A stretch of DNA of 12,870 nucleotides from DATESZ01 sp035283845 (GCA_035283845.1 DATESZ010000156.1:1-12870), one strand, 5' to 3'; shown: positions 1 to 6,738, counted from the first letter of the stretch. The notes: generated from the letters alone by a model not told the origin. Made by a program: numbers and translations.

Positions 1-384
1 ATCGCCCGGGCCGCTCTTGAGGCCTCCATAAAGTATTCCAAGGAACGCACCCAATTCAACCAGCCCATTTCCAATTTCCAGGCAATCCAGTGGATGCTGG
101 CGGATATGGCCACCCGGATAGATGCGGCGCGGCTTCTTACTATGCGGGCGGCTCATCTCAAGGACTCCAAGGAACCGTTCTCCCAGCAATCAGCAATGGC
201 AAAACTATTTGCCTCAGAGGTGGCCACTGATGCGGCGCACAAGGCAATCCAGATTTACGGCGGATACGGCTACACCAAGGACTACCCGGTAGAACGCTTC
301 TACCGCGATGCCCGGATTACCGAGATATACGAAGGAACGTCGGAGATACAGAGATTGGTCATAGCGACGAATTTACTGCGATAG
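1..384 (+). CDS. Acyl-CoA dehydrogenase, C-terminal part (5' end outside window)
   Basis: This is the last 127 residues of an FAD-dependent acyl-CoA dehydrogenase, which introduces a 2,3 double bond into an acyl-CoA and passes electrons to an electron-transfer flavoprotein. The frame is open from base 1 and ends in TAG. The visible part is the C-terminal helical domain. It carries the family signature IQIYGGYGYTKDYPVERFYR (visible residues 84-103), then ARITEIYEGTSEIQR, in which Glu111 sits where medium-chain enzymes have the catalytic base. Substrate cannot be read from this fragment. It is the only plus-strand gene and converges on the minus-strand accessory genes, so it probably ends a separate operon. 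A role in beta-oxidation of ring-cleavage products is inferred from the neighbourhood only. Confidence 0.95.
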   Translation: MARAALEASIKYSKERTQFNQPISNFQAIQWMLADMATRIDAARLLTMRAAHLKDSKEPFSQQSAMAKLFASEVATDAAHKAIQIYGGYGYTKDYPVERFYRDARITEIYEGTSEIQRLVIATNLLR

Positions 385-407
385 ATCTGTCCGAGTTGAT
401 GCGATTG

Positions 408-857
408 TTATGGGAGATGTTTCAGATCCTCCATATCCTTAAACCGGCCGCATGCCTGCTTGTTGGTTTTAAGATCCCTAAGCGAAATGAAGTTCACCGG
501 TATGTCATCTATGTCTATCATCTCTCGTCGCAAATAGCATTCTTCAAAATTTACACCGGAGGCTCCCGTTATTACTTCGATCCTGATGGGGGGGACACCC
601 ATTCGGATAATCTTGTCCTTTTCGATGAATAAGTCTTTAATCGCCTCTTTTTCCGGCATACCAAAATCACGAAGCGCCTGCGCCGTCTCTTCAGCATTCA
701 CTTCGCTGACCGCGATCCAAATATCCATATCACCAGTGGCCCGCGGATAGCCATAATAACCCACAGCATATCCGCCAACCACAAGGTACTTAACGCCGTG
801 TGAGTTCAGCAGTCTCAAGAAATCTTTGAAGTCTGGATGTAGTTCGATCTGTGCCAT
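408..857 (-). CDS. MNT-fold nucleotidyltransferase (DUF6036-like), probable toxin-antitoxin-type partner
   Basis: A 149-residue protein with the minimal nucleotidyltransferase signature. YLVVGGYAVGYYGYPRATGD (residues 24-43) supplies the GG motif (Gly28-Gly29), and the next segment gives an acidic D-x-D pair, Asp43 and Asp45 (GDMDIW). In the family this pair binds metal for nucleotidyl transfer, and such short proteins often belong to toxin-antitoxin-like or mobile modules. The frame is open ten codons further upstream (to 887), but the ATG at 857 is preferred because AAGGA lies six bases before it (864-868) and the alternative has no such site. The gene overlaps the end of the upstream small gene by 68 bp, so the two are probably translationally coupled. 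The substrate nucleotide and target are unknown. The fold assignment is fairly secure and the biological role is inferred. Confidence 0.8.
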   Translation of the reverse strand: MAQIELHPDFKDFLRLLNSHGVKYLVVGGYAVGYYGYPRATGDMDIWIAVSEVNAEETAQALRDFGMPEKEAIKDLFIEKDKIIRMGVPPIRIEVITGASGVNFEECYLRREMIDIDDIPVNFISLRDLKTNKQACGRFKDMEDLKHLP

Positions 858-999
858 AAACCATCCTTCGGTTAATCTCGATTGCATTCAAGCGGTCAGC
901 ATTTCCACGGGACAGCCAATATTGTTTCTCTTCCGTAAATTCATCAAGGGAAGTGATAGTAAGTCGCGTTTTATCCAGACGAGGCATTTCACTATCCAT
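790..999 (-). CDS. Small conserved protein upstream of the nucleotidyltransferase
   Basis: A 69-residue soluble, charged protein with no membrane segment. Its C-terminal part (RRMVYG, then TSRLQRFLETAE) resembles, from memory, short proteins that regularly precede nucleotidyltransferases of this kind in bacterial genomes; no function is firmly attached to them. The start at 999 follows AAAGGAAT about ten bases upstream, which is acceptable though not ideal. Its 3' end overlaps the next gene by 68 bp, which argues for a co-expressed two-gene unit. It may be the antidote or adaptor of a toxin-antitoxin-like pair, but that is inference. It could also be a non-functional remnant. Nothing in it looks like a DNA-binding domain. 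Confidence 0.6.
   Translation of the reverse strand: MDSEMPRLDKTRLTITSLDEFTEEKQYWLSRGNADRLNAIEINRRMVYGTDRTTSRLQRFLETAELTRR
864..868 (-). promoter_or_regulatory. Ribosome binding site fixing the nucleotidyltransferase start
   Basis: AAGGA on the minus strand lies six bases before the ATG at 857. It supports that start over the in-frame ATG at 887 and places initiation inside the preceding small gene. Confidence 0.6.
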
Positions 1000-1036
1000 A
1001 TCTCTTTATTCCTTTCATCTTTCCCATAACGAGAAG

Positions 1037-1291
1037 CTAAGCGGCGCGCAGCTTTTTAGCGCGTCCGGTTGAGTGCTTCGTTAGGCGTTGTGTCGATCTT
1101 GTAATTTCAAGGAGAGATCTTAAGGCGTCATTCACAGCAGCCGAATTGGTAAACGCCTTGGCTATTTCGGGTTCGAGGACGGCTATATTAGCCCCTTCCT
1201 CTATTAGTCGCTTGAAGTACTTACCACGAACGGCCTTCGAATAATCGAACTCATATTCGGGGCGCAGTTCCTCAATAGTTTTAGTTTTCAT
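1037..1291 (-). CDS. Antitoxin partner of BrnT
   Basis: An 84-residue protein directly downstream of, and overlapping by 11 bp, the BrnT toxin gene. It begins MKTKTIEELRPEYEFDYSKA and continues with a segment (GANIAVLEPEIAKAFTNSAA, then VNDALRSLLEI) of a kind commonly found in short antitoxins paired with DUF497/BrnT toxins. It is not the classical BrnA with a ribbon-helix-helix segment. The ATG at 1291 is chosen because AGAGGA lies a few bases upstream and the overlap is typical of toxin-antitoxin operons; the frame is open further upstream to 1489, but that part is antisense-like sequence inside brnT. It would bind and neutralise the toxin and perhaps autoregulate. The basic tail (GRAKKLRAA) could aid nucleic-acid contact, which is inferred. 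Confidence 0.78.
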   Translation of the reverse strand: MKTKTIEELRPEYEFDYSKAVRGKYFKRLIEEGANIAVLEPEIAKAFTNSAAVNDALRSLLEITRSTQRLTKHSTGRAKKLRAA

Positions 1292-1550
1292 GTCTTTTCC
1301 TCTCCGATATAGTTGCAGGACGTGCGTTGATAATCCGTATCGCATCCCCTCTTTCCGTGTGTGATACAACGAACAGACGTCCTTGAGATGAATAACCAAT
1401 GGTAATGAATCTATCCTCTTCAATAGAATGGTCCGTGTCAGCGAACGTTGCCGATACGGGATCATAGAACACGGTGACGGCTTCGTCAAAAGAAATTGAG
1501 TGTTTCCTTATATTCCTTTTCTCTTTATCCTTGTCCCACTCAAATTTCAT
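1281..1550 (-). CDS. brnT: BrnT family toxin (DUF497), type II toxin-antitoxin
   Basis: An 89-residue protein matching the BrnT/DUF497 family over its full length. It starts MKFEWDKDKEKRNIRKHSIS, continues with FDEAVTVFYDPVSATFADTD, then a central ERFITIG-type strand (EDRFITIGYS), and ends with the family hallmark VVSHTERGDAIRIINARPAT followed by a basic ERKRHEN tail. BrnT is a ribonuclease with a RelE-like fold whose action halts translation. The size is exactly that usual for the family and no residues appear to be missing, so the gene looks intact. It is first of a two-gene unit, with the antitoxin downstream overlapping by 11 bp. No clear promoter can be named in the AT-rich stretch above 1550. 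Confidence 0.92.
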   Translation of the reverse strand: MKFEWDKDKEKRNIRKHSISFDEAVTVFYDPVSATFADTDHSIEEDRFITIGYSSQGRLFVVSHTERGDAIRIINARPATISERKRHEN

Positions 1551-1611
1551 AATATGTTCCTATAACATCAGGGATACTTTCAATATTTATAAAATAGGGG
1601 AAGTGTCCCGG

Positions 1612-1663
1612 ATTTGAGGACAGCCACTGATTAGTTCACCGTAAATGAGTGGCTGTCCCAAAT
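1612..1663. repeat. Imperfect hairpin repeat, REP-like
   Basis: An inverted repeat in the gap between brnT and the broken hicA. GGACAGCCACT (1618-1628) is mirrored perfectly by AGTGGCTGTCC (1648-1658) across a 19-base spacer. After a one-base bulge (A1617) the stem continues with ATTTG (1612-1616) against CAAAT (1659-1663), giving 16 pairs in total. Just outside lies AAGTGTCCCGG. Sequences built on GGGACAGCCAC/GTGGCTGTCCC recur, from memory, as interspersed palindromes in proteobacterial genomes and near IS200-like transposase genes, but no transposase is present here. There is no U-run after the stem on either strand, so a rho-independent terminator is less likely. Confidence 0.6.
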
Positions 1664-1694
1664 TATTAATTCTTTTATTTTGAAGAAAGGTTAT

Positions 1695-2002
1695 TTACTT
1701 CTTAGCGTGTTCAAGGTCTAAACCTAAGATACATTTATTTACTGCTCTATCCTCCTCCAGTTTCAAGCTGTGACGTTCGATCAATTTTAGAAATTGGCGC
1801 ATCTGGTCTGGTATGGTTTCGCTTGCCCTTTCACCTCTTGGAGATTGACAAGCTCCGGAATGTCAGGATGCACGAAAATGTGGTGGCTGCCATCAGTCCG
1901 CGAAAGTCGGAACCCGAAGCCTTCCACCAGCTCTATCATATCAGAGAATCGGATATTTTTCGATCCGGCACGTATCTTCTGTAATATCTTGCGCTTTGTC
2001 AC
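1695..2002 (-). pseudogene. hicA: HicA family toxin, frameshifted by a 5-bp tandem duplication
   Basis: The first 66 codons from the GTG start at 2002 encode a typical HicA mRNA-interferase: NIRFSDMIELVEGFGFRLSR, then the catalytic GSHHIF motif, then NLQEVKGQAKPYQ. Here the frame breaks and reads TRCANF and a stop (1787). The minus strand contains a duplicated ACCAG (plus strand CTGGT CTGGT, 1803-1812). Removing one copy restores a frame that continues MRQFLKLIERHSLKLEEDRA and ends LGLDLEHAKK at TAA (1695-1697), giving an intact product of about 100 residues. MRQFLKL is the expected continuation of KPYQ in HicA, so the break is well supported. The broken product (71 residues) keeps the catalytic His but loses the C-terminal helix. 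No hicB is visible on either side. The unit appears to be decaying, unless the duplication is a sequencing error. Confidence 0.88.
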
Positions 2003-2045
2003 TATATCATTCGTCCTTGGTTAGCCGAATCAGTGTAATAAGATA

Positions 2046-2504
2046 TTAAACCGACACCTTTTTTATGGATTCAACTATCTGATTGTAACCGGTACAACGA
2101 CAATAATTCCCTCCGATGTGCCTCTTTATCTCTTCTTCCGTCGCCCTGGGGTTTGAATCGAGCAGCGCTTTGGCTGTCATGATCATTCCCGGGGTGCAGA
2201 AACCGCACTGGACCGCCCCATTCTCCACAAAAGACTTCTGCAGCGGATGCATTTCCCCGCCGGCAGTAAGGCTCTCTATGGTCTCAATTATTTTCCCCTG
2301 CATCTCTATGGCAAGCTGACAGCAGGATAGAACAGCTTTGCCGTCCACCAATACGGTGCATGACCCGCACTCCCCATGATCACACCCTCGTTTCGTTCCC
2401 GTCAAACCAAGCCCATTCCTCAGGACCTGAAGGAGGGTGTAATGATCCTCCAATATAACATCCCTCGGCTCGCCGTTGACATGCAGTTGCACGATCTTCT
2501 TCAT
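2046..2504 (-). CDS. hcrC: 4-hydroxybenzoyl-CoA reductase-type gamma subunit, two [2Fe-2S] clusters
   Basis: A 152-residue small subunit of the xanthine dehydrogenase family. It carries both [2Fe-2S] clusters, which relay electrons between the FAD subunit and the molybdenum cofactor. The N-terminal plant-ferredoxin-like domain has Cys41, Cys46, Cys49 and Cys61 (GCDHGECGSCTVLVDG). The C-terminal helical domain has Cys100, Cys103, Cys135 and Cys137 (QCGFCTPGMI and YCRCTGY). All eight ligands have canonical spacing (C-x4-C-x2-C-x11-C and C-x2-C-x31-C-x-C). It is last in the operon, 18 bp after hcrB, with GGAGG five bases before its ATG. The subunit alone could belong to other family members (CO dehydrogenase, nicotinate or xanthine dehydrogenases). 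The specific name rests on hcrB and hcrA. Confidence 0.88.
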   Translation of the reverse strand: MKKIVQLHVNGEPRDVILEDHYTLLQVLRNGLGLTGTKRGCDHGECGSCTVLVDGKAVLSCCQLAIEMQGKIIETIESLTAGGEMHPLQKSFVENGAVQCGFCTPGMIMTAKALLDSNPRATEEEIKRHIGGNYCRCTGYNQIVESIKKVSV

Positions 2505-2522
2505 TTGCTCCTCCTGCTTTCT

Positions 2523-3530
2523 CTAATCCGGATTATTCTCCTGCCGATAGGTCAGGGCCATTTGCAGCCCCTTCTTGACAAAGTGTTTTACAATCGCCCG
2601 CCTATGATTGGGAGACACCCAGATGGGAGAAATCGGCGATGAATCCTTGACGGTAAGTTCAGCCGCCTCATTCATCAACTCTTCATTTATTTTTCGGCCC
2701 TTCAGCGCATCCTCACCCCTGATCGATCTGACCGGACGAGAGGTTACGCCGCCTACGGCGATTCTTGCATCTTCACAGACACCGTTCTTGTCCGCAAAGG
2801 TAATGCGCATGGCCAGGTTAACCAGCGCGAAATCAACGACCGCCCTGGGCGCATCTTTGAAAAATACACAGAAAGAATGGGAAGGCGTCTTTGGTATCCC
2901 TATCTCGGCCAGGATCTCATCTGAGGCCAGGAGGTTCGGAGGATCGCCCGATCCTGAGTAGAATTCATGTATAGGGATCAGCCTCTCGCCGCCTTTCCTC
3001 ACGATCCTAAGACCGGCATCGAGTGCCATCAAAGCAGGTACCGTGTCTGCCAGGAATACGCAATTGCAACGGTCGCTGTTCTTGATCACGAGACATTGGG
3101 TTCCCCCCATCTTATAACACCGGGGGATAGCCTTCCTCCACTGGGCCGATTGATTGTAATACCAGCACCTGGAGTTCAAACAGATATTGCCTCCTATAGT
3201 TGCCACATTTCTGATCTGGTTTGACGCCACCCTTCCGGCCGCATGAGCAAGTATTGGGAAATGTTCTCTCACTGTTTCGGACTGGGAAATGGCATCAAGC
3301 GTCGTGAGCGGGCCGAGCAACATCTTGTCGGGATTTAAGGTAATGCCGCTCAACGCATTCAATGCCTTTATATTGATAACAAACTCCGGACCCACGGTTT
3401 TCTGTTTCAGATGGATCAGCAGCTCCGAGCCGCCGGCGATAATTTTCGCTTTTCCGCCCTTTTCCCTCAGGAGGTTCAGGGCTTCATCCAAAGTGGAAGG
3501 CGTCAGATGGGTAAATCGGTTCATAGTCAT
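2523..3530 (-). CDS. hcrB: 4-hydroxybenzoyl-CoA reductase-type beta subunit: FAD plus extra [4Fe-4S] cluster
   Basis: A 335-residue FAD-binding subunit of the xanthine dehydrogenase family, with the two flavin-contact loops AGGSELL (32-38) and TIGGNI (111-116). Inserted after the second loop is a segment with Cys122, Cys138, Cys146 and Cys155 (plus Cys117 and Cys157). Such an insert is the hallmark of 4-hydroxybenzoyl-CoA reductase beta subunits, where it holds a [4Fe-4S] cluster that lets electrons flow from a low-potential donor towards the molybdenum site, the reverse of ordinary hydroxylases. From memory, the Thauera enzyme uses Cys at these same positions. The ATG at 3530 overlaps the hcrA stop as ATGA, with GGAGG nine bases before it, so the genes are translationally coupled. 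The enzyme removes the para-hydroxyl of 4-hydroxybenzoyl-CoA to give benzoyl-CoA. A related aryl-CoA substrate cannot be excluded. Confidence 0.88.
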   Translation of the reverse strand: MTMNRFTHLTPSTLDEALNLLREKGGKAKIIAGGSELLIHLKQKTVGPEFVINIKALNALSGITLNPDKMLLGPLTTLDAISQSETVREHFPILAHAAGRVASNQIRNVATIGGNICLNSRCWYYNQSAQWRKAIPRCYKMGGTQCLVIKNSDRCNCVFLADTVPALMALDAGLRIVRKGGERLIPIHEFYSGSGDPPNLLASDEILAEIGIPKTPSHSFCVFFKDAPRAVVDFALVNLAMRITFADKNGVCEDARIAVGGVTSRPVRSIRGEDALKGRKINEELMNEAAELTVKDSSPISPIWVSPNHRRAIVKHFVKKGLQMALTYRQENNPD

Positions 3531-5827
3531 GATGAGGCGCCTCCTTCCTCTCTATTTTTCAAAGCCTTCAAAACCTTTTCCGGCGTGACAGGCAGATCTT
3601 TGAACATAATACCCGTCGCATCATATATGGCATTGACGATGGCCGGCAATGTGCTCACCTCTGTGCCTTCCCCGCACTCTTTAGCCCCGTAAGGGCCCAC
3701 CCCGTCAGATTCCGATTCAACGACAATCCCGTGCACAACCGGCATCTCAAAGGGGGAAGGAATTTTATACTCCAGGAGGCTGGGATTCATGACTAAGCCA
3801 TCTTTCATGACCACTTCTTCTATCAGGACATGGCCCGTCCCCATATGAATAGAGCCCTGCAGTTGTCCCTCGACGGCCAAAGGATTAATCACGATCCCCA
3901 CGTCATGGGCATTCACCATCTCCAGCAAATAAACCTTGCCTGTCTCAGGATCAACTTTCACCACCGCAATCTGCGCGCCGAAGCTATAGGTGGCAGCAGG
4001 ATCATTTTCTGCCGTATTCCAGTTAGGAACCTCTATAGGCGCCTGGTAAAAACCCCTTCCGACAATGGGCATCGGGAGGTCCCGATACATGTATGCCCGG
4101 AGCGCCTTTCTGAACGTCATGCTCTTTTGAGGCGACCCCTTCACAAAGATTTTCCTGTCTGCGGCCGTAAGATCTTCCACATTGCACTCCATTTCATCTG
4201 CCACAACCTCCATAAGTTGCTTCATTGCGTCACTGCCCGCACCTTTTGCGGCATTACCGGACATGGTGGCCACCCTGCTTCCAAACGTCCCGGGGTCGTA
4301 AGGCGTAACGCCCGTATCTCCGGAGATGATCCTTATATCTTCCAAATATACGCCCATCTCCTCAGCCACTATTTGAGACAGATAGGTATCCGATCCCTGT
4401 CCTATCTCCGCTGCACCGGTAAGAAGACTGACCCCGCCATCCTCATGGACGTGGACGATGGCGGCAGCCCCGGTATGGGGAACAAGGTTGCAGCCTGACA
4501 GGTAGCCCATTCCAGCCATGCCGATGCCGCAGTAAGGAGGCATTTTTCCTTTTTTTTCGCTCCAATGTATCTTTTCGGCCGCCTGCTTCAGGCAATCCGT
4601 AACACCGCAGCTTTTGACATTAATATTGTTTGCCGTCCGATATCCCTTGTGGACAGCATTTTTTAACCGGATCTCCAGCGGATCGATATTGAGATCCTTG
4701 GCGATAAGGTCCAAATGGCAGTCCGCCGCATACCTCATCTGGAGCACTCCGTGTCCCCTCTGCGGGCCCGCGGGCGGCAGATTGGTATAGATCAGATAGC
4801 TATCCATCTTTACGGCGGGAATTTTATAGGGCAAATTCAAAAAAGTGGTAGCCAGATACGTCGCCAGGGGTCCTGTTGAATTATAAGCGCCTGATTCCGA
4901 CAGTAACTGCCCCGTTACCCCCAGTATGGCGCCGTCCTTTTTCATTGCCGTTTTCAGGGTAATGGTCATTTCATGACGTCGGCGCGTGCAAATAAGGGAT
5001 TCCTCTCTGGTATAAACGATCTTGACCGGCCTGCCCGTCATTCTGGACAGGAAACTCGCACAGACATCCAGGGCAAACATCTCTCCCTTGCCGCCAAACC
5101 CTCCCCCGATATAGGGCTTTATGACCCGGACATGGCTTTCAGGAATGGCTAAGGTATGGGCTAACAGCCTCCTGACATAAAAGGGGATCTGTTTGTTTGC
5201 CCATACCGTCAGCTTTCCATTTTCATCCCATCGGGCCAAAACCGCATGGGGTTCCAAAGGAGCGTGAGCTGTGGGCTGAGACCTAAAGGTATCTTCCCGC
5301 ACATATTCCGCTTCGTTAAAGGCCTTTTCAACATCGCCGGCGTTCAGATGGATCTCGTTGCTGATATTATTCTTCTTGCCTTCATGGATTTGCGGCTTGC
5401 CCTGCTCTCTCGCCGCGTACACGTCGAACAGCCCTTCCAGGACTTCATATTCCACCTGTATCAAATCAAGGGCCGCCTCCGCTGTCTCCTCATCCACGGC
5501 AGCCACAGCGGCCACATCATCGCCGATATAACGCACCTTATCCCTGCACAGGGCATATTCATCGGCATAACGTGGATCTGTACCATACTTTTTTTCGGGA
5601 AGATCCATTCCCGTAATAACCGCCTTTACGCCGGGCAGCCTCTTTGCGTCACTGGTATCAATCCTCTTGATTTTGGCATGGGCGTGCGGACTTCTCAATA
5701 TTTTCCCGTACAGCATGTTGGGCAACACCATGTCGTCCACATATGCTGCCTTACCCGCCACCTTGTCATAGGAATCAACACGCGGCAGCGGCTTTCCCAA
5801 TACCGAAAAATCTCTATGCGCCTCCAT
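3527..5827 (-). CDS. hcrA: 4-hydroxybenzoyl-CoA reductase-type alpha subunit, molybdopterin-binding
   Basis: A 766-residue catalytic subunit of the xanthine dehydrogenase family, close to the roughly 770 residues usual for 4-hydroxybenzoyl-CoA reductase alpha. The N-terminal a/b hammerhead domain covers about residues 18-130 (KVAGKAAYVDD, LRSPHAHAKI). The molybdopterin domains follow, with GGGFGGKGE (241-249), PQRGHG (355-360), GQGSDT (477-481) and GPYGAKECGEG (711-721). The last contains Glu720, at the place of the conserved active-site Glu of the family. PQRGHG in place of the FRGFG of xanthine dehydrogenases fits the aryl-CoA branch. GAGGT lies six to seven bases before the ATG, and the gene starts 14 bp after the flavoprotein stop. 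No signal peptide is present, so the enzyme is cytoplasmic. It also needs the molybdopterin cytosine dinucleotide pathway, which is not encoded here. Confidence 0.9.
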   Translation of the reverse strand: MEAHRDFSVLGKPLPRVDSYDKVAGKAAYVDDMVLPNMLYGKILRSPHAHAKIKRIDTSDAKRLPGVKAVITGMDLPEKKYGTDPRYADEYALCRDKVRYIGDDVAAVAAVDEETAEAALDLIQVEYEVLEGLFDVYAAREQGKPQIHEGKKNNISNEIHLNAGDVEKAFNEAEYVREDTFRSQPTAHAPLEPHAVLARWDENGKLTVWANKQIPFYVRRLLAHTLAIPESHVRVIKPYIGGGFGGKGEMFALDVCASFLSRMTGRPVKIVYTREESLICTRRRHEMTITLKTAMKKDGAILGVTGQLLSESGAYNSTGPLATYLATTFLNLPYKIPAVKMDSYLIYTNLPPAGPQRGHGVLQMRYAADCHLDLIAKDLNIDPLEIRLKNAVHKGYRTANNINVKSCGVTDCLKQAAEKIHWSEKKGKMPPYCGIGMAGMGYLSGCNLVPHTGAAAIVHVHEDGGVSLLTGAAEIGQGSDTYLSQIVAEEMGVYLEDIRIISGDTGVTPYDPGTFGSRVATMSGNAAKGAGSDAMKQLMEVVADEMECNVEDLTAADRKIFVKGSPQKSMTFRKALRAYMYRDLPMPIVGRGFYQAPIEVPNWNTAENDPAATYSFGAQIAVVKVDPETGKVYLLEMVNAHDVGIVINPLAVEGQLQGSIHMGTGHVLIEEVVMKDGLVMNPSLLEYKIPSPFEMPVVHGIVVESESDGVGPYGAKECGEGTEVSTLPAIVNAIYDATGIMFKDLPVTPEKVLKALKNREEGGASS

Positions 5828-5841
5828 ACTCTTACCTCTGC

Positions 5842-6693
5842 TTATTCGTTTTTGCCTTTATTCACGTATACTACCCTCCCGTCATCAATCAGTTTCTGGA
5901 CCCAGGAGCCTTTCTTCGGCTTCACGGCATAACGGGTAAAGGGAAGTATCTCGGGGGCCTCATATTTCCCCTTCTCAAATGCTTTCTTACCCAACTTCAA
6001 TGTCATTGCCGAAACAGCCACATGCCTCCCTACGTTCCTGAGCGACTTCTCGTTCCTCCAACCCTGGGTGGGAGGAACAGTCCTGCACGCCGCCTTGGAT
6101 AAGGCCTCCTTTCCATAAATGGTCTTGGCATCGCAGGTTGATACAAAAGCCCCATGGACAGAGGCCATCGGATTTGGATCCTCCACAGTAGGCCACGACC
6201 CTACCGGCAGCATCCCCAAACCCTGGGCCCACATCCATATGTCCTGAGCGCAGACCTCTTGCCCGGCGATATCCACACCGCCAACCGTTATTACCCCAAT
6301 AGGTTTGTACCTCATCCTTCCAGAAAATTTGTCGAAAGACATGGGCCCAAACATATGCGCCTTTTCCATTAGAATCCTGGAAAGCGCGGTTACCCCCAGG
6401 GTATAGATCGGCGTGCCGAATATTAAGCCGTCGCTTTCCATCATCTTTGTTAACAGAACTTCCGCATCGTCTTCGAATTCGTAACACTTAGGCCTTTTAG
6501 CATCAGCAGGCTGCTGCCAGCCGAAACACTTCATACATCCCGTACAGGGTATAAGTTTATAATCTCCGAGATTGACGAATTCCGTTTCAACATAATCGTA
6601 TTTCTTGGCTGTCGCCAAAGCCAACTTAACCCCCCATTCAGTGCTTGCATGACGCGCACTTCCACATACCCCAAGAATCTTAACCTTTTCCAT
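5842..6693 (-). CDS. Iron-sulfur flavoprotein (flavodoxin-fold NAD(P)H/FMN reductase family)
   Basis: A 283-residue protein (numbering below is from this start). An N-terminal FMN-reductase-like flavodoxin domain has the phosphate loop VKILGVCGSARHAST and the second FMN-contact loop FGTPIYTLGVTALSRILMEK. Between them is a compact cysteine motif, PCTGCMKCFGW plus a further Cys (Cys50, 53, 56 and 70), as in iron-sulfur flavoproteins that hold FMN and a [4Fe-4S] cluster and pass single electrons from ferredoxin-type donors. About 100 residues of C-terminal extension follow with no motif I recognise. It is first in the hcrABC operon, 14 bp before hcrA, which suggests it delivers low-potential electrons to that enzyme (inference). 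It could instead be a stand-alone reductase. The ATG at 6693 is chosen over a TTG two codons upstream because AAGGAGG ends six bases before it. Confidence 0.82.
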   Translation of the reverse strand: MEKVKILGVCGSARHASTEWGVKLALATAKKYDYVETEFVNLGDYKLIPCTGCMKCFGWQQPADAKRPKCYEFEDDAEVLLTKMMESDGLIFGTPIYTLGVTALSRILMEKAHMFGPMSFDKFSGRMRYKPIGVITVGGVDIAGQEVCAQDIWMWAQGLGMLPVGSWPTVEDPNPMASVHGAFVSTCDAKTIYGKEALSKAACRTVPPTQGWRNEKSLRNVGRHVAVSAMTLKLGKKAFEKGKYEAPEILPFTRYAVKPKKGSWVQKLIDDGRVVYVNKGKNE

Positions 6694-6699
6694 AATCAA

Positions 6700-6706
6700 C
6701 CTCCTT
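6700..6706 (-). promoter_or_regulatory. Strong ribosome binding site fixing the flavoprotein start
   Basis: AAGGAGG on the minus strand, with six bases to the ATG at 6693. It directly abuts the in-frame TTG at 6699, so that TTG cannot be the start. Confidence 0.8.
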
Positions 6707-6738
6707 ATAATTTTTTATGTATTCTTAATGCTATCACG

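Noticed and set aside
1292..1489. In-frame extension of the brnT antitoxin gene
   Set aside because: The extension lies inside brnT in another frame and does not resemble antitoxin sequence. ATG at 1291 has AGAGGA upstream and gives the usual short overlap.
3830..4498. 222-codon plus-strand ORF opposite hcrA
   Set aside because: It is an antisense shadow of hcrA, whose full-length family match and motifs account for the sequence. The shadow has no recognisable domain.
5246..5932. 228-codon plus-strand ORF opposite the start of hcrA
   Set aside because: Antisense shadow spanning two well-supported minus-strand genes, with low-complexity hydrophobic content and no family match.
6694..6699. 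TTG start two codons upstream of the flavoprotein ATG
   Set aside because: The ribosome binding site AAGGAGG (6700-6706) directly touches it, leaving no spacer.
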